The notes: generated by a model not told the origin, from the sequence alone. A stretch of 64,000 nucleotides of DNA from Shewanella sp. KT0246 (GCF_019654955.1 NZ_BPEV01000002.1:1-64000), one strand, 5' to 3'; shown: positions 1 through 11,613, counted from the first letter of the stretch. A program made the numbers and translations.

Positions 1-21
1 ACCTTATAGCTTTATATAAAT

Positions 22-47
22 AAAAAAGGCGGCTAACGCCGCCCTTT
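22..47 (-). terminator. intrinsic terminator after infB
   Basis: On the minus strand a six-pair GC stem (GGCGGC/GCCGCC, loop of 4) is followed by a T-run, only a few bases after the infB stop. It should end or reduce transcription of the metY-rimP-nusA-infB unit. The next gene (rbfA in related genomes) lies outside the window. Confidence 0.8.
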
Positions 48-52
48 CTGTG

Positions 53-2701
53 TTACAGCGTTCTGGCCACTTCGACCGTCTCAAAGACCTCAATCTGATC
101 GCCAACTTTGACGTCATTGTAGTTCTTCACACCGATACCACATTCCATGCCGTTACGAACATCGTTAACGTCATCTTTGAAACGACGTAGCGATTCAAGT
201 TCACCTTCGTAAATAACCACGTTTTCACGTAGAACACGGATAGGAGCACTACGTTTGATGGTACCTTCAGTAACCATACAACCCGCAATAGCACCAATCT
301 TAGGCGACTTAAATACATCACGAACTTCAGCAAGACCAATGATTTGTTGCTTGAATTCAGGAGCAAGCATGCCCGTCATTGCCGCTTTAACTTCATCAAT
401 CAAGTCGTAGATAACGCTGTAGTAACGTAAATCAACACTTTCAGCTTCAATAGTCTTACGTGCTTGTGCATCAGCACGAACGTTGAAACCAACCATGATT
501 GCATTTGATGCTGCAGCCAGTGTTGCATCAGTTTCAGTTAGTGCACCAACGCCACGAGCAATAATGCTAACTTTAACTTCGTCAGTAGACAGTTTAGTTA
601 ATGAATCACAAATTGCTTCAAGTGAACCTTGAACATCAGCTTTAAGTACAATATTAAGCTCTTGTACTTCGCCTTCAGTCATGTTGGCAAACATGTTTTC
701 AAGTTTAGACTTCTGCTGACGTGCAAGTTTAACATCACGGAATTTACCTTGACGATAAAGTGCAACTTCACGAGCTTTACGTTCATCACGTACAACTGTC
801 GCTTCATCACCCGCTGATGGCACACCAGAAAGACCTAAAATCTCAACTGGGATTGATGGACCCGCTTCAGTGATGCTCTTACCGTTCTCATCTTTCATCG
901 CACGGATTTTACCGTACTCAAGACCACAAAGAACGATATCACCTTGGCGTAAAGTACCTTCTTGAACAAGAACAGTAGCAACTGGGCCACGACCTTTATC
1001 CAATTTAGATTCAATAACAACACCCGCAGCCATACCTTCACGAACAGCTTGAAGCTCTAATACTTCAGCTTGTAAAAGAATGCCTTCAAGTAACTCATCA
1101 ATACCAGTACCTGCTTTAGCTGAAACGTTTACGAACATATGTTCGCCGCCCCAATCTTCAGACATAACACCGTGTTGAGCTAATTCACTCTTAACACGTT
1201 CAGGATCAGCTTCTGGCTTATCCATTTTGTTAACCGCAATGATTAACGGCACGTTACCAGCTTTAGCATGTTGAATTGCTTCAATTGTTTGTGGCATCGC
1301 GCCATCATCTGCAGCAACAACCAATACAACGATATCAGTAGCCTTAGCACCACGAGCACGCATTGACGTAAACGCCGCGTGACCAGGAGTATCTAAGAAA
1401 GTGATCATGCCATTATCAGTTTCAACGTGGTATGCACCGATGTGCTGGGTAATACCACCCGCTTCACCATCAGCAACTTTTGCACGACGAATATAATCAA
1501 GTAATGATGTCTTACCATGGTCAACGTGACCCATAATGGTAACAACTGGAGCACGGTTTTCTAGTACAACATCATCTTCATCACGATCACCAAGAACTTG
1601 ATGCTCTAATTCGTTTTCACGAAGTAGTACCACTTTATGGCCCATTTCTTCAGCAACCATTTGTGCTGTTTCTTGGTCCAAAATTTGGTTAATCGTAACC
1701 ATTGAGCCCATCTTCATCATTTGTTTGATGATTTCAGTAGCTTTAATAGACATACGTGAAGCCAATTCTGCAACAGAAACGGTTTCGCCGATGCGGATTT
1801 CGCCTTTTACTACTGCAACTGGTTTGTTAAAACCATGCGCCATTGATTCTGGAGCAGTGCTTTGGTTACGTGCGCCTCTAGAACGGTTATCACGACCGCC
1901 TTTGCCACCACGTTTCTTGTTAGCATTTTTGTTGCGAGTACGACGACCGCGTTTTTCTTCAGCAGCATCTGAGGTATCTTCTGCAGCACGAGCGGCTTTA
2001 GAAGTCGTGATATGGTGGTCACTGTTTTTCTCAGCTTCAATACGTTGACGCTCTTCTTCAGCCCAACGCTTTGAGTTTTCTTCAGCTAGTTTACGCGCAG
2101 TTTCTGCTGCAGCTGCTGCTTCTTCTTTTTGCTTCTTGGTTAATGCTTCTTCTTGAGCTGCTTTGATGCGATCAGCTTCTGCTTTAGCGGCTGCTGATTC
2201 AGCATCTTCAACTTTAGCAGGCTTAGCTTCGGCTTTTGCTTTCGCGTCAGCTTCTTTCTTCGCTTTAGCTTCTGCGTCGGCTTTAGCCTTAGCTTCTGCT
2301 TTAGCTTTATCTTCAACAGCTTTTGCTTCTGCTGCAGCCTTAGCTGCCGCTTCTGCTTCTTGTTGCTGTTTAGCTTGAGCTTCTGCTTCTGCTGCTAACT
2401 CACTATCATCACGCTTAACGAAAGTACGTTTTTTACGTACTTCAACTTTAACGTCTTTAGATTGTCCGCCACCTGCATTGACACTTAAAGTAGACACTGT
2501 TTTGCGTTGAAGCGTCATTTTCTGAGGCTCTTTATCCGCACCGTGTTGCTTTTTTAAGTGATCTAATAAGGTTTGTTTCTCTGTTTCAGAAACGCTATCA
2601 GCTTTACTTTTCTTAATTCCTGCTTCGGCAAACTGTTCAATCAGTCTGTCTACATTCTTGCCCACTTCTGCGGCCAATTTATCTATACTTGTATCTGCCA
2701 T
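53..2701 (-). CDS. infB: translation initiation factor IF-2
   Basis: GTPase that brings initiator tRNA to the 30S subunit and promotes 50S joining. The 882-residue product has an N-terminal IF2_N segment ([16 protein letters not shown]), a long Ala/Lys/Glu-rich probably helical linker at about residues 100-230, a second IF2_N module near 310-360, then the G domain with G1 GHVDHGKT near residue 391, DTPGH and NKMD, followed by the C-terminal barrels. The start is an ATG preceded by AGGGGGA at a spacing of 8; a TTG one codon upstream is less likely. It lies 25 bases after nusA, in the conserved rimP-nusA-infB operon. The low-complexity linker is normal for gammaproteobacterial IF-2 but varies between species. 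Confidence 0.98.
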   Translation of the reverse strand: MADTSIDKLAAEVGKNVDRLIEQFAEAGIKKSKADSVSETEKQTLLDHLKKQHGADKEPQKMTLQRKTVSTLSVNAGGGQSKDVKVEVRKKRTFVKRDDSELAAEAEAQAKQQQEAEAAAKAAAEAKAVEDKAKAEAKAKADAEAKAKKEADAKAKAEAKPAKVEDAESAAAKAEADRIKAAQEEALTKKQKEEAAAAAETARKLAEENSKRWAEEERQRIEAEKNSDHHITTSKAARAAEDTSDAAEEKRGRRTRNKNANKKRGGKGGRDNRSRGARNQSTAPESMAHGFNKPVAVVKGEIRIGETVSVAELASRMSIKATEIIKQMMKMGSMVTINQILDQETAQMVAEEMGHKVVLLRENELEHQVLGDRDEDDVVLENRAPVVTIMGHVDHGKTSLLDYIRRAKVADGEAGGITQHIGAYHVETDNGMITFLDTPGHAAFTSMRARGAKATDIVVLVVAADDGAMPQTIEAIQHAKAGNVPLIIAVNKMDKPEADPERVKSELAQHGVMSEDWGGEHMFVNVSAKAGTGIDELLEGILLQAEVLELQAVREGMAAGVVIESKLDKGRGPVATVLVQEGTLRQGDIVLCGLEYGKIRAMKDENGKSITEAGPSIPVEILGLSGVPSAGDEATVVRDERKAREVALYRQGKFRDVKLARQQKSKLENMFANMTEGEVQELNIVLKADVQGSLEAICDSLTKLSTDEVKVSIIARGVGALTETDATLAAASNAIMVGFNVRADAQARKTIEAESVDLRYYSVIYDLIDEVKAAMTGMLAPEFKQQIIGLAEVRDVFKSPKIGAIAGCMVTEGTIKRSAPIRVLRENVVIYEGELESLRRFKDDVNDVRNGMECGIGVKNYNDVKVGDQIEVFETVEVARTL

Positions 2702-2726
2702 CAATTAAATCCCCCTGTTGATCGAC

Positions 2727-4226
2727 TTATGCTTCTTCGCCAAACCAACAGATATTACGGGCAGCCATGATGAGCTCACCTGCTTTTTCTTCTGTCAATT
2801 CTTCAATATCGATTAAATCGTCAATACCTTGTTCTGCTAAGTCTTCTAAGGTCGACACACCTTTACTTGCAAGAACATATGCTAAATGCTTTTCTAAACC
2901 ATCTAACGCTAATAAGTCAGCAGCAGGTTCTGCACCATCAAGTGCTTCTTCTGTTGCTAATGCTCTAGTCGAAATCGCCGCTTTTGCACGTTCGCGCAAT
3001 GCAGCAACAATATCTTCATCAAAACCGTCAACTTCTAACAGTTCTGCTTCTGGTACATATGCAATCTCTTCTAACGAAGTAAAACCTTCTTCTGCTAGAA
3101 CAGTCGCGAAATCTTCATCTACGTCTAAAGTTTCAACAAATAAGTTAACAACTTTAGCGCTTTCAGCTTGATGCTTAGCAGTAAGCTCTTCAACCGTCAT
3201 TACGTTTAGTTCCCAGCCAGTTAACTGAGTGGCTAAACGAACGTTTTGACCGTTACGACCAATTGCTTGAGCTAAACTGTCAGCTTCTACTGCGATATCC
3301 ATAGAGTGGTTGTCTTCATCAACGATGATAGAAGCAACATCAGCAGGAGCCATTGCATTAATCACGTACTGTGCTGGATTATCATCCCACATTACGATAT
3401 CAACACGCTCACCACTTAACTCGTTAGATACAGCTTGTACACGTGCACCACGCATACCAACACAAGCACCGATTGGATCAATTCGCTTATCGTTTGTTTT
3501 CACTGCGATTTTAGCGCGAGCGCCTGGATCACGAGCTGCGCCCATGATTTCAATCATTTCATCTAAAATTTCAGGTACTTCTACTCTGAATAATTCGATG
3601 ATCATCTCTGGCTTGCTACGAGTTAAAAATAACTGTGCGCCTTTTGCTTCAGGACGTACGGCATAAAGTAATGCACGAACACGATCGCCAGGGCGGAAAG
3701 ATTCACGGCTAATGATGTCTTCTTTGTAGATAACACCATCTGCATTGTTACCTAAATCAACGACAACACTTTCGCGAGTGCTCTTCTTGACAACACCAGT
3801 AACAATCTCACCTTCACGTTCGATGAACTGTTCTACGATTTGAGCACGTTCAGCTTCACGTACTTTTTGTACGATAACTTGCTTAGCTGTTTGCGTCGTA
3901 ATACGGTCAAAAACAACTGAATCAATTTCATCTTCAATGAACTCACCAGGTTGAATCTCTGGGTTTTCAAATTGAGCAGCTTCAAGCGTAATTTCGCTAT
4001 AAGGATTTTCTAAAGCTTCGCCTTTATCATCGACAACCATCCAACGACGGAATGTGTCGTAGTGGCCTGTTTTACGGTCGATAGCTACGCGAACTTCAAT
4101 TTCGCCTTCGTATTTTTTCTTAGTTGCTGTGGCTAGAGCAATTTCTAGCGCTTCGAATATTTTTTCGCGTGGGACGGCTTTTTCATTTGATACCGCCTCT
4201 GCGACTAGCAGAATCTCTTTATTCAT
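2727..4226 (-). CDS. nusA: transcription termination/antitermination factor NusA
   Basis: RNA polymerase-binding factor that modulates pausing, Rho-dependent termination and antitermination. At 499 residues it matches the E. coli protein (495) closely from [20 protein letters not shown] to the end NICWFGEEA. Domain order is the N-terminal RNAP-binding domain (1-125), S1 (about 135-200), two KH domains (about 200-345, including the VGMRGARVQ and IGRNGQNVR loops), and two acidic C-terminal repeats (from about 365 and 435, each with an EDLAEQG- or EEIAYV-type helix). It sits between rimP and infB with short gaps, as in the conserved operon. Confidence 0.98.
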   Translation of the reverse strand: MNKEILLVAEAVSNEKAVPREKIFEALEIALATATKKKYEGEIEVRVAIDRKTGHYDTFRRWMVVDDKGEALENPYSEITLEAAQFENPEIQPGEFIEDEIDSVVFDRITTQTAKQVIVQKVREAERAQIVEQFIEREGEIVTGVVKKSTRESVVVDLGNNADGVIYKEDIISRESFRPGDRVRALLYAVRPEAKGAQLFLTRSKPEMIIELFRVEVPEILDEMIEIMGAARDPGARAKIAVKTNDKRIDPIGACVGMRGARVQAVSNELSGERVDIVMWDDNPAQYVINAMAPADVASIIVDEDNHSMDIAVEADSLAQAIGRNGQNVRLATQLTGWELNVMTVEELTAKHQAESAKVVNLFVETLDVDEDFATVLAEEGFTSLEEIAYVPEAELLEVDGFDEDIVAALRERAKAAISTRALATEEALDGAEPAADLLALDGLEKHLAYVLASKGVSTLEDLAEQGIDDLIDIEELTEEKAGELIMAARNICWFGEEA

Positions 4227-4253
4227 TGTGTTGCCTCGTTCACCTTGAAACTA

Positions 4254-4709
4254 TCAAAACTTTGCAATAACGTTGCCTTTACGGACATTATCTAAAGCCA
4301 CAATCAAATCTTCACCATCTACAGTTATCGTTAGCATTTGCCCTTCGATAGCAGTGATAGCACCTTTTAAATTACGACTACCTGCAACAGGCATCGTTAA
4401 CTGTACTTTTGCATCTTCGCCGATATAAGCAGCGTATTGCTCAGCCGTAAATAATGGTCTATCTACACCTGGCGATGAAACTTCTAGTGTGTATTCTGTC
4501 GAGATTGGGTCTTCAACATCTAGAACAGCACTAACTTGGCGGCTGGCTTCAGCACAATCTTCAATATTGATCCCACTTTCACCATCAATAAATACACGTA
4601 ATATTGAATGACGCCCTGCATGGACAAACTCAATACCCCAAAGTTGAAAACCTAACGCTTCAACAGGTACTGTCAGCATTTCTGTCAGTTTAGTTTCTAA
4701 TGTTGCCAA
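4254..4709 (-). CDS. rimP: ribosome maturation factor RimP
   Basis: Assists 30S assembly. The 151-residue product aligns end to end with E. coli RimP, including [24 protein letters not shown] and a C-terminal SH3-like domain. The reading frame begins with TTG, not ATG: the TTG is preceded by GGGGGT at a spacing of about 6-7 and the next residues (ATLETKL) match the family start, so TTG is very probably real. A non-AUG start plus upstream hairpins suggests tuned expression at the head of the nusA-infB operon. Confidence 0.95.
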   Translation of the reverse strand: MATLETKLTEMLTVPVEALGFQLWGIEFVHAGRHSILRVFIDGESGINIEDCAEASRQVSAVLDVEDPISTEYTLEVSSPGVDRPLFTAEQYAAYIGEDAKVQLTMPVAGSRNLKGAITAIEGQMLTITVDGEDLIVALDNVRKGNVIAKF

Positions 4710-4728
4710 AAATGACCCCCAAAAACGA

Positions 4729-4748
4729 AAAAAAGGGCAAATAGCCCT
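4729..4748 (-). terminator. intrinsic terminator/attenuator in the rimP leader
   Basis: On the minus strand, AGGGC-TATTT-GCCCT is followed directly by seven T residues, just before the rimP ribosome-binding site. It lies between the initiator tRNA gene and rimP, where E. coli also has termination signals, so it probably sets read-through into rimP-nusA-infB. Confidence 0.65.
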
Positions 4749-4756
4749 CGAAAAGT

Positions 4757-4813
4757 CCGTAAAATCACGGAGTTACTAAGCTCCATATAACAGAAAACCC
4801 CGTAATAACGAGG
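4757..4813 (-). terminator. hairpin series after the initiator tRNA gene
   Basis: Three small inverted repeats follow one another: CCTCG/CGGGG at 4798-4813 (minus strand, then TTTT), GGAG/CTCC at 4769-4784, and CCGT/ACGG at 4757-4770. The first looks like a weak terminator for the tRNA transcript; the others may be processing or attenuation structures. The role is inferred from position only. Confidence 0.45.
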
Positions 4814-4879
4814 TCTTAAATATAGAACCTTTTAATTGAATTTACATTGCAGCACTGCAAATAAGTAAAAACAATAAGC

Positions 4880-4956
<77 letters not shown>

Positions 4957-5038
4957 ACAACTTGCGCAATTATATTAACTTACGTCTTTGCTTGCAATAA
5001 TTAATCAATTTAACTTTAAAATGATTAATTAAATTTAG

Positions 5039-5123
5039 TGGTGCGGATGGTGGGACTTGAACCCACACGACCTAAGTCACCAACCCCTCAAGCTGGCGCG
5101 TCTACCAATTCCGCCACATCCGC
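5039..5123 (-). tRNA. leuU: tRNA-Leu (GAG)
   Basis: An 85-base class II tRNA on the minus strand with encoded CCA, a long variable arm, T-loop GTTCAAGTC and anticodon loop TTGAGGG, giving anticodon GAG. It lies just downstream of secG, as leuU does in E. coli, and no terminator is visible between them, so co-transcription is likely. Confidence 0.96.
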
Positions 5124-5225
5124 TTACTACTAAATTTTTACCAGTCGTTATCATATTTAATTGAGGAAATTAAGATAACTCAATGACTGTGGTCTTACTT
5201 TATTTGCTTCTATTAAAGAGGCAAA

Positions 5226-5558
5226 TTAATCAGGGATTTTAGTCTCTGATGTTTCAGCCTGAGTAGGAGCTTGTTCAACTTGCTCTACTGCAGAACCTAA
5301 ATCGTTCCAAGCATCATCTTTTTTAGAATGGTTTGCACTTAAGTTACCTAAAGTAAGACTTAAAGCAAAAAAAGCAATTGCTAAAACAGCTGTGCTTCGG
5401 GTCAGGAAATTACCTGCACCGTCTGAACCGAATAGCGTCCCTGATGCGCCAGCACCAAATGAAGACCCCATGTCAGCCCCTTTACCTTGTTGAATCAAAA
5501 TCAGTCCAACAAGACCAATTGCTACAACCAAGTAAACTACAATTAAAACTTCATACAT
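5226..5558 (-). CDS. secG: preprotein translocase subunit SecG
   Basis: Small inner-membrane subunit of the SecYEG channel. The 110-residue product has the two expected membrane helices (about 3-22 and 52-70) flanking the conserved loop GLILIQQGKGADMGSSFGAG, plus an acidic, poorly conserved tail. Its ATG lies 4 bases after the tpiA stop with no strong ribosome-binding site of its own, so translational coupling to tpiA is likely. tRNA-Leu follows. Confidence 0.96.
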   Translation of the reverse strand: MYEVLIVVYLVVAIGLVGLILIQQGKGADMGSSFGAGASGTLFGSDGAGNFLTRSTAVLAIAFFALSLTLGNLSANHSKKDDAWNDLGSAVEQVEQAPTQAETSETKIPD

Positions 5559-5562
5559 AATA

Positions 5563-6345
5563 TTAAGCGCTCATCGCAATGGAACATAAACTTAAAAACT
5601 CGCTAGAGTTTAAGCTAGCTCCGCCAATCAATCCACCATCGACATCTGGTTGGGCAAATATATCTGCAGCATTTGATGGAGTAACACTACCACCATAAAG
5701 AATGCGAATATTTTCTCCAATAAATGGAGACACTTCAGAGAGTCTATTACGAATAAACGCATGAACTTCTTGCGCTTGCTCTGGAGTTGCACTTTTACCA
5801 GTACCTACAGCCCATAAAGGCTCGTAAGCGATAATGGCATTATCAAAAGCCATGGTGCCATTCTTTTCGATCACAATGTCTAACTCTTCAGCAATCACTT
5901 CAAAAGTTCGTCTTGCTTCACGAGCTGGACCTGATTCTCCAACACAAAGAATCGGCGTCAAACCATGTTTTTGTGCTGCAGCGAATTTCTCTGCAACGAT
6001 ATTACTTGTTTCGCCGTACATACGACGACGCTCGGAATGGCCGATAATGACATATCGACATCCTGAATCTTTTAGCATTTTACCGGAAATTTCACCAGTA
6101 TAGGCACCAAAGTCATGTTGACTGAGGTTCTGTGCGCCCATTCTTACAAGCGCACCATCTAAGGTTTGCTTATTTGCTTCAAGTAGCTGTCTAACACTTT
6201 CAAGATAAATTGAAGGTGGACATAAAACTACTTCTGCAGAATCATTTTGGAGCTTAGTAGCAAACTTGCTGAATAACTCTTGCGCTAAAGGCGCATTGCC
6301 ATTCATTTTCCAGTTGCCAGCTACCATAGGACGTCTGAGTGCCAT
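5563..6345 (-). CDS. tpiA: triosephosphate isomerase
   Basis: Interconverts dihydroxyacetone phosphate and glyceraldehyde 3-phosphate in glycolysis and gluconeogenesis. The 260-residue TIM barrel begins MALRRPMVAGNWKMNG (substrate-binding Asn and Lys), then has the catalytic His in VIIGHSERR, the catalytic Glu in IAYEPLWAVGTG and the phosphate loop ILYGGSVTPSNA. The start is the ATG with AAGGAGA about 5 bases upstream; the open frame extends 16 codons further but lacks family similarity there. Its insertion between glmM and secG differs from E. coli and is a pattern I associate with Shewanella-type genomes. Confidence 0.98.
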   Translation of the reverse strand: MALRRPMVAGNWKMNGNAPLAQELFSKFATKLQNDSAEVVLCPPSIYLESVRQLLEANKQTLDGALVRMGAQNLSQHDFGAYTGEISGKMLKDSGCRYVIIGHSERRRMYGETSNIVAEKFAAAQKHGLTPILCVGESGPAREARRTFEVIAEELDIVIEKNGTMAFDNAIIAYEPLWAVGTGKSATPEQAQEVHAFIRNRLSEVSPFIGENIRILYGGSVTPSNAADIFAQPDVDGGLIGGASLNSSEFLSLCSIAMSA

Positions 6346-6513
6346 TACTGTCTCCTTTGAAAGCGGCGTGAATAATAACGAACCGCCAAACAAGTTACAA
6401 TAGCTAAGTCAGGAATATTTGTCATAACATGACAGAATGTTGTTTTTTTACTCTCTGACTTTAGATATTAATAAATAACCAAATATTAAATAAAACTGTT
6501 GTTGATTGTATAA

Positions 6514-7878
6514 TCAACTTTGCGACAAACCTACCTTTTTAACCACATCAGCGATTTGGTTTGCAAAGGTTGTGACAAGGTCAATATCTTGCCCTTCCAC
6601 CATAACTCTAATCAATGGCTCAGTACCTGATTTTCTTAATAAAACCCGACCTGTTTTACCGAGCTTTATTTCAACCTGGTCTTTTATCGTTTGAACAGCT
6701 ACCGACTCAAGTGGGTTTAACTCACCTTCAAAACGAACATTAACCAAAATTTGCGGTAACATTTTTAATGGTGCAACTAACACGTCAAGTTCAGTCTGTT
6801 GATTTTGCATTGCAGCGAGCACCAATATAGCTGCAACAATACCATCACCTGTTGTGCCGTGATCAAGATTTAAAATGTGCCCTGAATTTTCACCGCCAAT
6901 CCGCCAATCATTTTGACGCATTAACTCCATTACATAACGGTCGCCAACATTAGAACGCATGAAAGGTACATTAAGTTTTGTTAAAGCCAGCTCTAAACCA
7001 AGATTTGACATCAAAGTGCCCACTACACCGCCTTTAAGCTCATCATTCTTTATGGCATTGCACGCTAGAATATATAAAATTTGGTCGCCATCGATGACAT
7101 GCCCATACTTATCGACCATCATAATACGGTCGCCATCACCATCTAATGCAATGCCCGCATCAGCTTGATGCTTAATGACTTCGGCACAAATAGCATCCAT
7201 TGATGTTGCACCGACATCTTCATTGATATTAAGACCATTGGGTTTATCACCAATAGTAATTACCTCAGCTCCTAGCTCTTTAAAAACACTCGGTGCAATA
7301 TGATAGGTAGCCCCATGGGCACAATCGACAACCAATTTCATGCCATTAAGTGTTAATTCAGCAGGAAAATGCCCTTTACAATATTCAATATAGCGACCCG
7401 CAGCATCGTCGATTCGTGCAGCCTTACCAAGTAAATGGGACTCAACACAAATAAGTGGTTTGGCAAGCTCATTTTCAATCTCGAGCTCCAACTCATCATC
7501 AAGTTTACTGCCGTCTGCAGAAAAGAATTTAATGCCGTTATCGTAATAAGGGTTGTGGGATGCGCTAATGACAATACCCGCTTCGGCTCTAAAGGTACGA
7601 GTGAGATAAGCAATGGCAGGGGTTGGCATAGGACCGACTAATAAAACATCCAGCCCTGCAGCAGACAAGCCCGCCTCCAAAGCTGATTCAAATAGATATC
7701 CTGAAATACGAGTGTCTTTACCAATGATCACTTTTCTAGTACCACTTCGCGATAGTACTCGACCAGCGGCCCAACCTAACTTCAAAGCCAGTTCAGGCGT
7801 CATGACCCCTGCACCGACTTTGCCTCGAATGCCATCGGTGCCAAAAAGGGTTCGGTGTTGCAAGTTTTGTTTCTGCAT
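6514..7878 (-). CDS. glmM: phosphoglucosamine mutase
   Basis: Converts glucosamine 6-phosphate to glucosamine 1-phosphate for peptidoglycan and lipopolysaccharide precursors. The 454-residue product has the N-terminal [11 protein letters not shown], the active phospho-serine in ISASHNP (Ser107), the magnesium loop DGDGDR, the sugar-binding GGENSGH and the C-terminal phosphate loop [12 protein letters not shown]. Nine extra residues precede the usual start, but GAGG lies about 5 bases before this ATG, so it is kept. It follows folP, as in E. coli. Confidence 0.98.
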   Translation of the reverse strand: MQKQNLQHRTLFGTDGIRGKVGAGVMTPELALKLGWAAGRVLSRSGTRKVIIGKDTRISGYLFESALEAGLSAAGLDVLLVGPMPTPAIAYLTRTFRAEAGIVISASHNPYYDNGIKFFSADGSKLDDELELEIENELAKPLICVESHLLGKAARIDDAAGRYIEYCKGHFPAELTLNGMKLVVDCAHGATYHIAPSVFKELGAEVITIGDKPNGLNINEDVGATSMDAICAEVIKHQADAGIALDGDGDRIMMVDKYGHVIDGDQILYILACNAIKNDELKGGVVGTLMSNLGLELALTKLNVPFMRSNVGDRYVMELMRQNDWRIGGENSGHILNLDHGTTGDGIVAAILVLAAMQNQQTELDVLVAPLKMLPQILVNVRFEGELNPLESVAVQTIKDQVEIKLGKTGRVLLRKSGTEPLIRVMVEGQDIDLVTTFANQIADVVKKVGLSQS

Positions 7879-7942
7879 TAGTACCTCACATTAAGTGAAT
7901 TCACACTAACTCAATCAGCCAAACTAACAAATTACTAAAATT

Positions 7943-8782
7943 TTACTGATGTAAACTCGCCATTGTTGCCGACATGACCGTTAATGCATCAACGGTTTCT
8001 TTTACATCATGCACTCGTAAAATCTGTGCTCCTTGCTGGGCGGCAATCATTGCGCCAGCAAGACTACCAGCGAGCCGTTCATCTACACTTCGCTGCAGTA
8101 AATCGCCAATCATGCTCTTTCTAGAAAGCCCTACTAAAACGGGTAGATGTAGGCTATGAAGTTCTGGTAACTTAGCCAATAACTCATAGTTATGCTCTAA
8201 GGTTTTGCCAAAGCCAAAGCCAGGATCAAGGATGATGTTTTCTCGCGGCATACCTGCAGCAACGCAGTAATCGAGACGCAAAGATAAAAACTCACTCACC
8301 TGATCCATCACATTTTCATACTCTGGTGAATCTTGCATATCTTTTGGCTGACCTTGCATGTGCATTAAGCAAACTGGGACATCTAGACTCGTCGCCATAG
8401 CAACTGCGCCTGGCTCTTGTAATGCACGCACATCATTAATGATATGAGCCCCAGCAGCGACAGCTTTTTCCATCACTTCAGGTTTGCTGGTGTCAATTGA
8501 AATCCACACATCGTGATTCTTAGCGACATATTCAATGACAGGAATGACTCTTGATAATTCTTGGTCAACGGATACAGTATCGGCGCCAGGCCTAGTCGAC
8601 TCTCCACCGATATCGATAATTAACGCGCCTTCAGCTATGACTTTATCTGCATGTTCACAGGCTTGTTTAACCGTCGCATGTTGACCACCATCAGAAAAAG
8701 AATCAGGAGTTACATTGATAATTGCCATCACAACAGGACTAGTTAGCGACAATATTTTATCGCCAGACTTAATTTCAAACAC
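7943..8782 (-). CDS. folP: dihydropteroate synthase
   Basis: Condenses p-aminobenzoate with the pterin pyrophosphate in folate synthesis; the sulfonamide target. At 279 residues it carries both signatures: MAIINVTPDSFSDGG near residue 20 and GGESTRPGA near 60, plus DPGFGFGKT and the late GLSRKSM. The start is GTG with GAGG a few bases upstream; the following residues (FEIKSGDKIL) fit the family. It lies between ftsH and glmM, with a terminator separating it from ftsH. Confidence 0.97.
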   Translation of the reverse strand: MFEIKSGDKILSLTSPVVMAIINVTPDSFSDGGQHATVKQACEHADKVIAEGALIIDIGGESTRPGADTVSVDQELSRVIPVIEYVAKNHDVWISIDTSKPEVMEKAVAAGAHIINDVRALQEPGAVAMATSLDVPVCLMHMQGQPKDMQDSPEYENVMDQVSEFLSLRLDYCVAAGMPRENIILDPGFGFGKTLEHNYELLAKLPELHSLHLPVLVGLSRKSMIGDLLQRSVDERLAGSLAGAMIAAQQGAQILRVHDVKETVDALTVMSATMASLHQ

Positions 8783-8861
8783 ACAACCTCACTTAAATAG
8801 AACTTATAAAAAGTATCTTTATAGAAATATGACTTAAATATGACACTAGTACAACAAATAT

Positions 8862-8887
8862 AAAAAAACCCCTTTCGGGGCTTTTTT
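8862..8887 (-). terminator. intrinsic terminator after ftsH
   Basis: Minus-strand GCCCC-GAAA-GGGG stem closed by a GAAA tetraloop and followed by seven T residues, 20 bases after the ftsH stop. It separates rlmE-ftsH from folP-glmM. Confidence 0.85.
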
Positions 8888-8906
8888 GAAACTTCAAATC
8901 AACAGC

Positions 8907-10865
8907 TTATTTTGCAGGTGACTCATCAGTTTTTGGTTCGGTATCTGGCTTCTCAGCTGCAGGTTCTTCAGCAGGTTCTTCTGTTGAATTTGCTTCAGGT
9001 GTTACTGGTGTACCTTTATCTTGGTCGTCCATTGAATCATCAGCTTGCCAATCGGCAGGTTGACGCACTTCACGGCGATTCATCAAGTCATCAATTTGCT
9101 CAGCATCAATAGTTTCATACTTCATCAATGCATCTTTCATTGAATGAAGAATATCCATATTGTCAGTCAAGTATTGATTAGCACGCTCATAGTTACTGTC
9201 GATCAAGTGTTTCACTTCTTGATCGATCATGCCTGCTGTTTCGTCAGACATATTCTTAGATTTAGCCATGCTGCGACCTAAGAACACTTCGCCTTCATCT
9301 TCAGCGTACAAAACAGGACCCAACTTCTCTGAGAAGCCCCATTGGGTAACCATGTTACGTGCAATAGACGTAGCATACTTAATATCTTGAGATGCACCAG
9401 TTGACACTTTTTCGCCACCATAAATTAGCTCTTCAGCTAAACGGCCGCCATAAGCAACAGAAATTTGGCTTTCAAGTTTACGTCGGCTTTGGCTAATAGC
9501 ATCAGCTTCCGGTAGGAAGAAAGTCACACCTAATGCACGACCACGAGGAATAATCGTTACCTTATGAACTGGATCGTGCTCAGGCACCAAACAACCCACA
9601 ATAGCATGACCGGCTTCATGATAAGCCGTCATTTCTTTTTCTTCCTCAGACATCACCATGGTACGGCGTTCTGCACCCATCATGATTTTATCTTTAGCAC
9701 TTTCGAACTCTTCCATTCCTACTACGCGGCGATTACCACGAGCAGCGAATAAAGCCGCTTCGTTAACTAAGTTAGCTAAGTCAGCACCAGAGAAACCTGG
9801 CGTACCACGAGCGATAACACTGGCTTTAACACCGTCACCTAATGGTACTTTACGCATATGTACTTTAAGAATTTGTTCACGACCACGTACGTCTGGCAAG
9901 CCAACAACCACTTGACGGTCAAAACGACCAGGACGAAGTAATGCAGCATCTAATACGTCAGGTCTGTTTGTTGCAGCAATGACGATGACACCTTCATTAC
10001 CTTCAAAACCATCCATTTCAACCAACATTTGGTTCAATGTTTGCTCACGTTCATCGTGACCACCACCAACACCGGCGCCACGTTGACGACCTACAGCATC
10101 AATTTCATCGATAAAGATGATACAAGGTGCAGATTTTTTAGCTTGTTCAAACATGTCACGCACACGAGATGCGCCGACACCAACAAACATTTCAACAAAG
10201 TCAGATCCTGAAATAGTAAAGAATGGTACTTTAGCTTCACCGGCAATCGCTTTAGCAATCAGAGTTTTACCTGTACCAGGAGGACCCACTAGCAACACAC
10301 CAGTAGGAATACGACCACCTAACTTTTGGAATCGAGTTGGTTCTTTTAAGTAATCAACTAATTCTTTAACGTCTTCTTTTGCTTCATCACAACCTGCAAC
10401 ATCAGCAAAAGTGGTCTTAATTTGGTCTTCGCTCATCAATTTGGCTTTACTCTTACCAAATGACATAGCGCCTTTACCGCCACCGCCTTGCATTTGACGC
10501 ATGAAGAAAATCCATACACCGATAAGCAGTAACATTGGGAACCAAGAGATGAATATTTGGGTTAAGAAACTAGATTCTTCAGCTTCCTGCCCTTTCATTG
10601 AAATCCCTTTGCGATCAAGATCATTAATTAAATCTTGGTCATACATAGGCATAATTGTGGTGAACTTCTCTCCAGAACGTTTGATTCCTTCAATAGTTCG
10701 CTGGTCACTTTTGATTTCAACCGAATTGATATTGCCATTACGGACACTATCTAAAAATACGGAATAGTCCATCTTCTGCGATGACGAAGAAGAGGGGGAG
10801 TAACCCTGAAAAACTGACATCAGCACAACGGCGATGACAACCCAGAGAATTAAATTTTTTGCCAT
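8907..10865 (-). CDS. ftsH: ATP-dependent zinc metalloprotease FtsH
   Basis: Inner-membrane AAA+ protease that degrades misfolded membrane proteins and regulators such as sigma-32 and LpxC. The 652-residue form starting MAKNLILW has two membrane helices (about 2-21 and 104-123), Walker A GPPGTGKT (194-201), Walker B IIFIDEID, the SRH region with RPGRFD, and the zinc motif HEAGH (416-420). The C-terminal tail after about 600 is Glu/Pro/Thr-rich. A TTG three codons upstream (10874) has AAGAGG 9 bases before it and is a real alternative start. It lies 54 bases after rlmE, as in the heat-shock rlmE-ftsH operon. Confidence 0.98.
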   Translation of the reverse strand: MAKNLILWVVIAVVLMSVFQGYSPSSSSSQKMDYSVFLDSVRNGNINSVEIKSDQRTIEGIKRSGEKFTTIMPMYDQDLINDLDRKGISMKGQEAEESSFLTQIFISWFPMLLLIGVWIFFMRQMQGGGGKGAMSFGKSKAKLMSEDQIKTTFADVAGCDEAKEDVKELVDYLKEPTRFQKLGGRIPTGVLLVGPPGTGKTLIAKAIAGEAKVPFFTISGSDFVEMFVGVGASRVRDMFEQAKKSAPCIIFIDEIDAVGRQRGAGVGGGHDEREQTLNQMLVEMDGFEGNEGVIVIAATNRPDVLDAALLRPGRFDRQVVVGLPDVRGREQILKVHMRKVPLGDGVKASVIARGTPGFSGADLANLVNEAALFAARGNRRVVGMEEFESAKDKIMMGAERRTMVMSEEEKEMTAYHEAGHAIVGCLVPEHDPVHKVTIIPRGRALGVTFFLPEADAISQSRRKLESQISVAYGGRLAEELIYGGEKVSTGASQDIKYATSIARNMVTQWGFSEKLGPVLYAEDEGEVFLGRSMAKSKNMSDETAGMIDQEVKHLIDSNYERANQYLTDNMDILHSMKDALMKYETIDAEQIDDLMNRREVRQPADWQADDSMDDQDKGTPVTPEANSTEEPAEEPAAEKPDTEPKTDESPAK

Positions 10866-10919
10866 GTCACTCAAATTTCTAGACCTCTTGAAGACCCACG
10901 ATAATTAATCGTTAGACTA

Positions 10920-11549
10920 CTATAACTTGTAACCAGTCGCCACTATATACACTTCACGTGAACGTGGTCGCGATGAATCTGGTTTTCGTGTTTTAACGGT
11001 AGTGAAAGCTTGTCGAACTGCTTTCATGTACTCGTCAAAGCCCTCCCCCTGAAAGACTTTTACTGCAAAACTCCCATTAGACGCCAATACTTGATGGCAC
11101 ATATCTAATGCTAATTCTACAAGATACATCGCCCTAGGTTGGTCCACTCCATCTGAACCACTCATGTTTGGCGCCATATCAGAAAGCACTACATCCACTT
11201 TATCCTCACCAACACGGTCAAGTAAAGCGTCAAGCACTTTCTCTTCACGGAAATCGCCTTGTAAAAAGTCAACTCCCACAATTGGATCCATTGGTAAAAT
11301 GTCACACGCGACCAATTTACCTTTTTCACCAACCAATTTAACAGCAATTTGTGACCAGCCGCCAGGCGCAGCACCTAAATCAACAACTGTCATACCTTGT
11401 TTAATGAGTTTATCTTTTTGTTGGATTTCTTCCAACTTAAATGCTGCGCGAGAACGTAAACCTCGCTTTTGAGACAATTTAACGTAGTGATCGTCAAAAT
11501 GTTCTTGCATCCATCGGCTCGAACTAGCCGAACGTTTTTTCGTTGCCAT
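10920..11549 (-). CDS. rlmE: 23S rRNA 2'-O-methyltransferase RlmE (FtsJ)
   Basis: Methylates U2552 of 23S rRNA in the 50S A loop with SAM. The 209-residue Rossmann methyltransferase shows the SAM loop [12 protein letters not shown], the catalytic Asp in [12 protein letters not shown], the catalytic Lys in VKVFQGEGF and the terminal Glu in [12 protein letters not shown], completing the K-D-K-E tetrad together with an N-terminal Lys. It is the first gene of the rlmE-ftsH unit and diverges from yhbY. In E. coli this operon is heat-shock induced. Confidence 0.97.
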   Translation of the reverse strand: MATKKRSASSSRWMQEHFDDHYVKLSQKRGLRSRAAFKLEEIQQKDKLIKQGMTVVDLGAAPGGWSQIAVKLVGEKGKLVACDILPMDPIVGVDFLQGDFREEKVLDALLDRVGEDKVDVVLSDMAPNMSGSDGVDQPRAMYLVELALDMCHQVLASNGSFAVKVFQGEGFDEYMKAVRQAFTTVKTRKPDSSRPRSREVYIVATGYKL

Positions 11550-11584
11550 TTAAATTCCGTAACGATTTGGAGTTACATAAAGCT

Positions 11585-11613
11585 TATATAAGGGTAGAAT
11601 AGCCGTTTTTCAA
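11585..11613 (-). promoter_or_regulatory. rlmE-ftsH promoter, sigma-70-like with overlapping heat-shock-like elements
   Basis: Read on the minus strand, TTGAAA (11608-11613) and TATATA (11585-11590) are separated by exactly 17 bases, a good sigma-70 layout. The same -35 reads GTTGAAA and is followed 12 bases later by ACCCTTAT, which resembles the sigma-32 pair CTTGAAA/CCCCATNT. Dual control is an inference. It lies within the short rlmE/yhbY divergent gap. Confidence 0.5.

Noticed and set aside
2163..2378. Plus-strand Ala/Ser-rich open frame opposite infB
   Set aside because: It is the antisense of the Ala/Lys repeat region of IF-2 and has no ribosome-binding site.
5163..5225. Promoter for the tRNA genes between secG and tRNA-Leu
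   Set aside because: A TATGAT is present but no -35 at suitable distance; co-transcription with secG is as likely.
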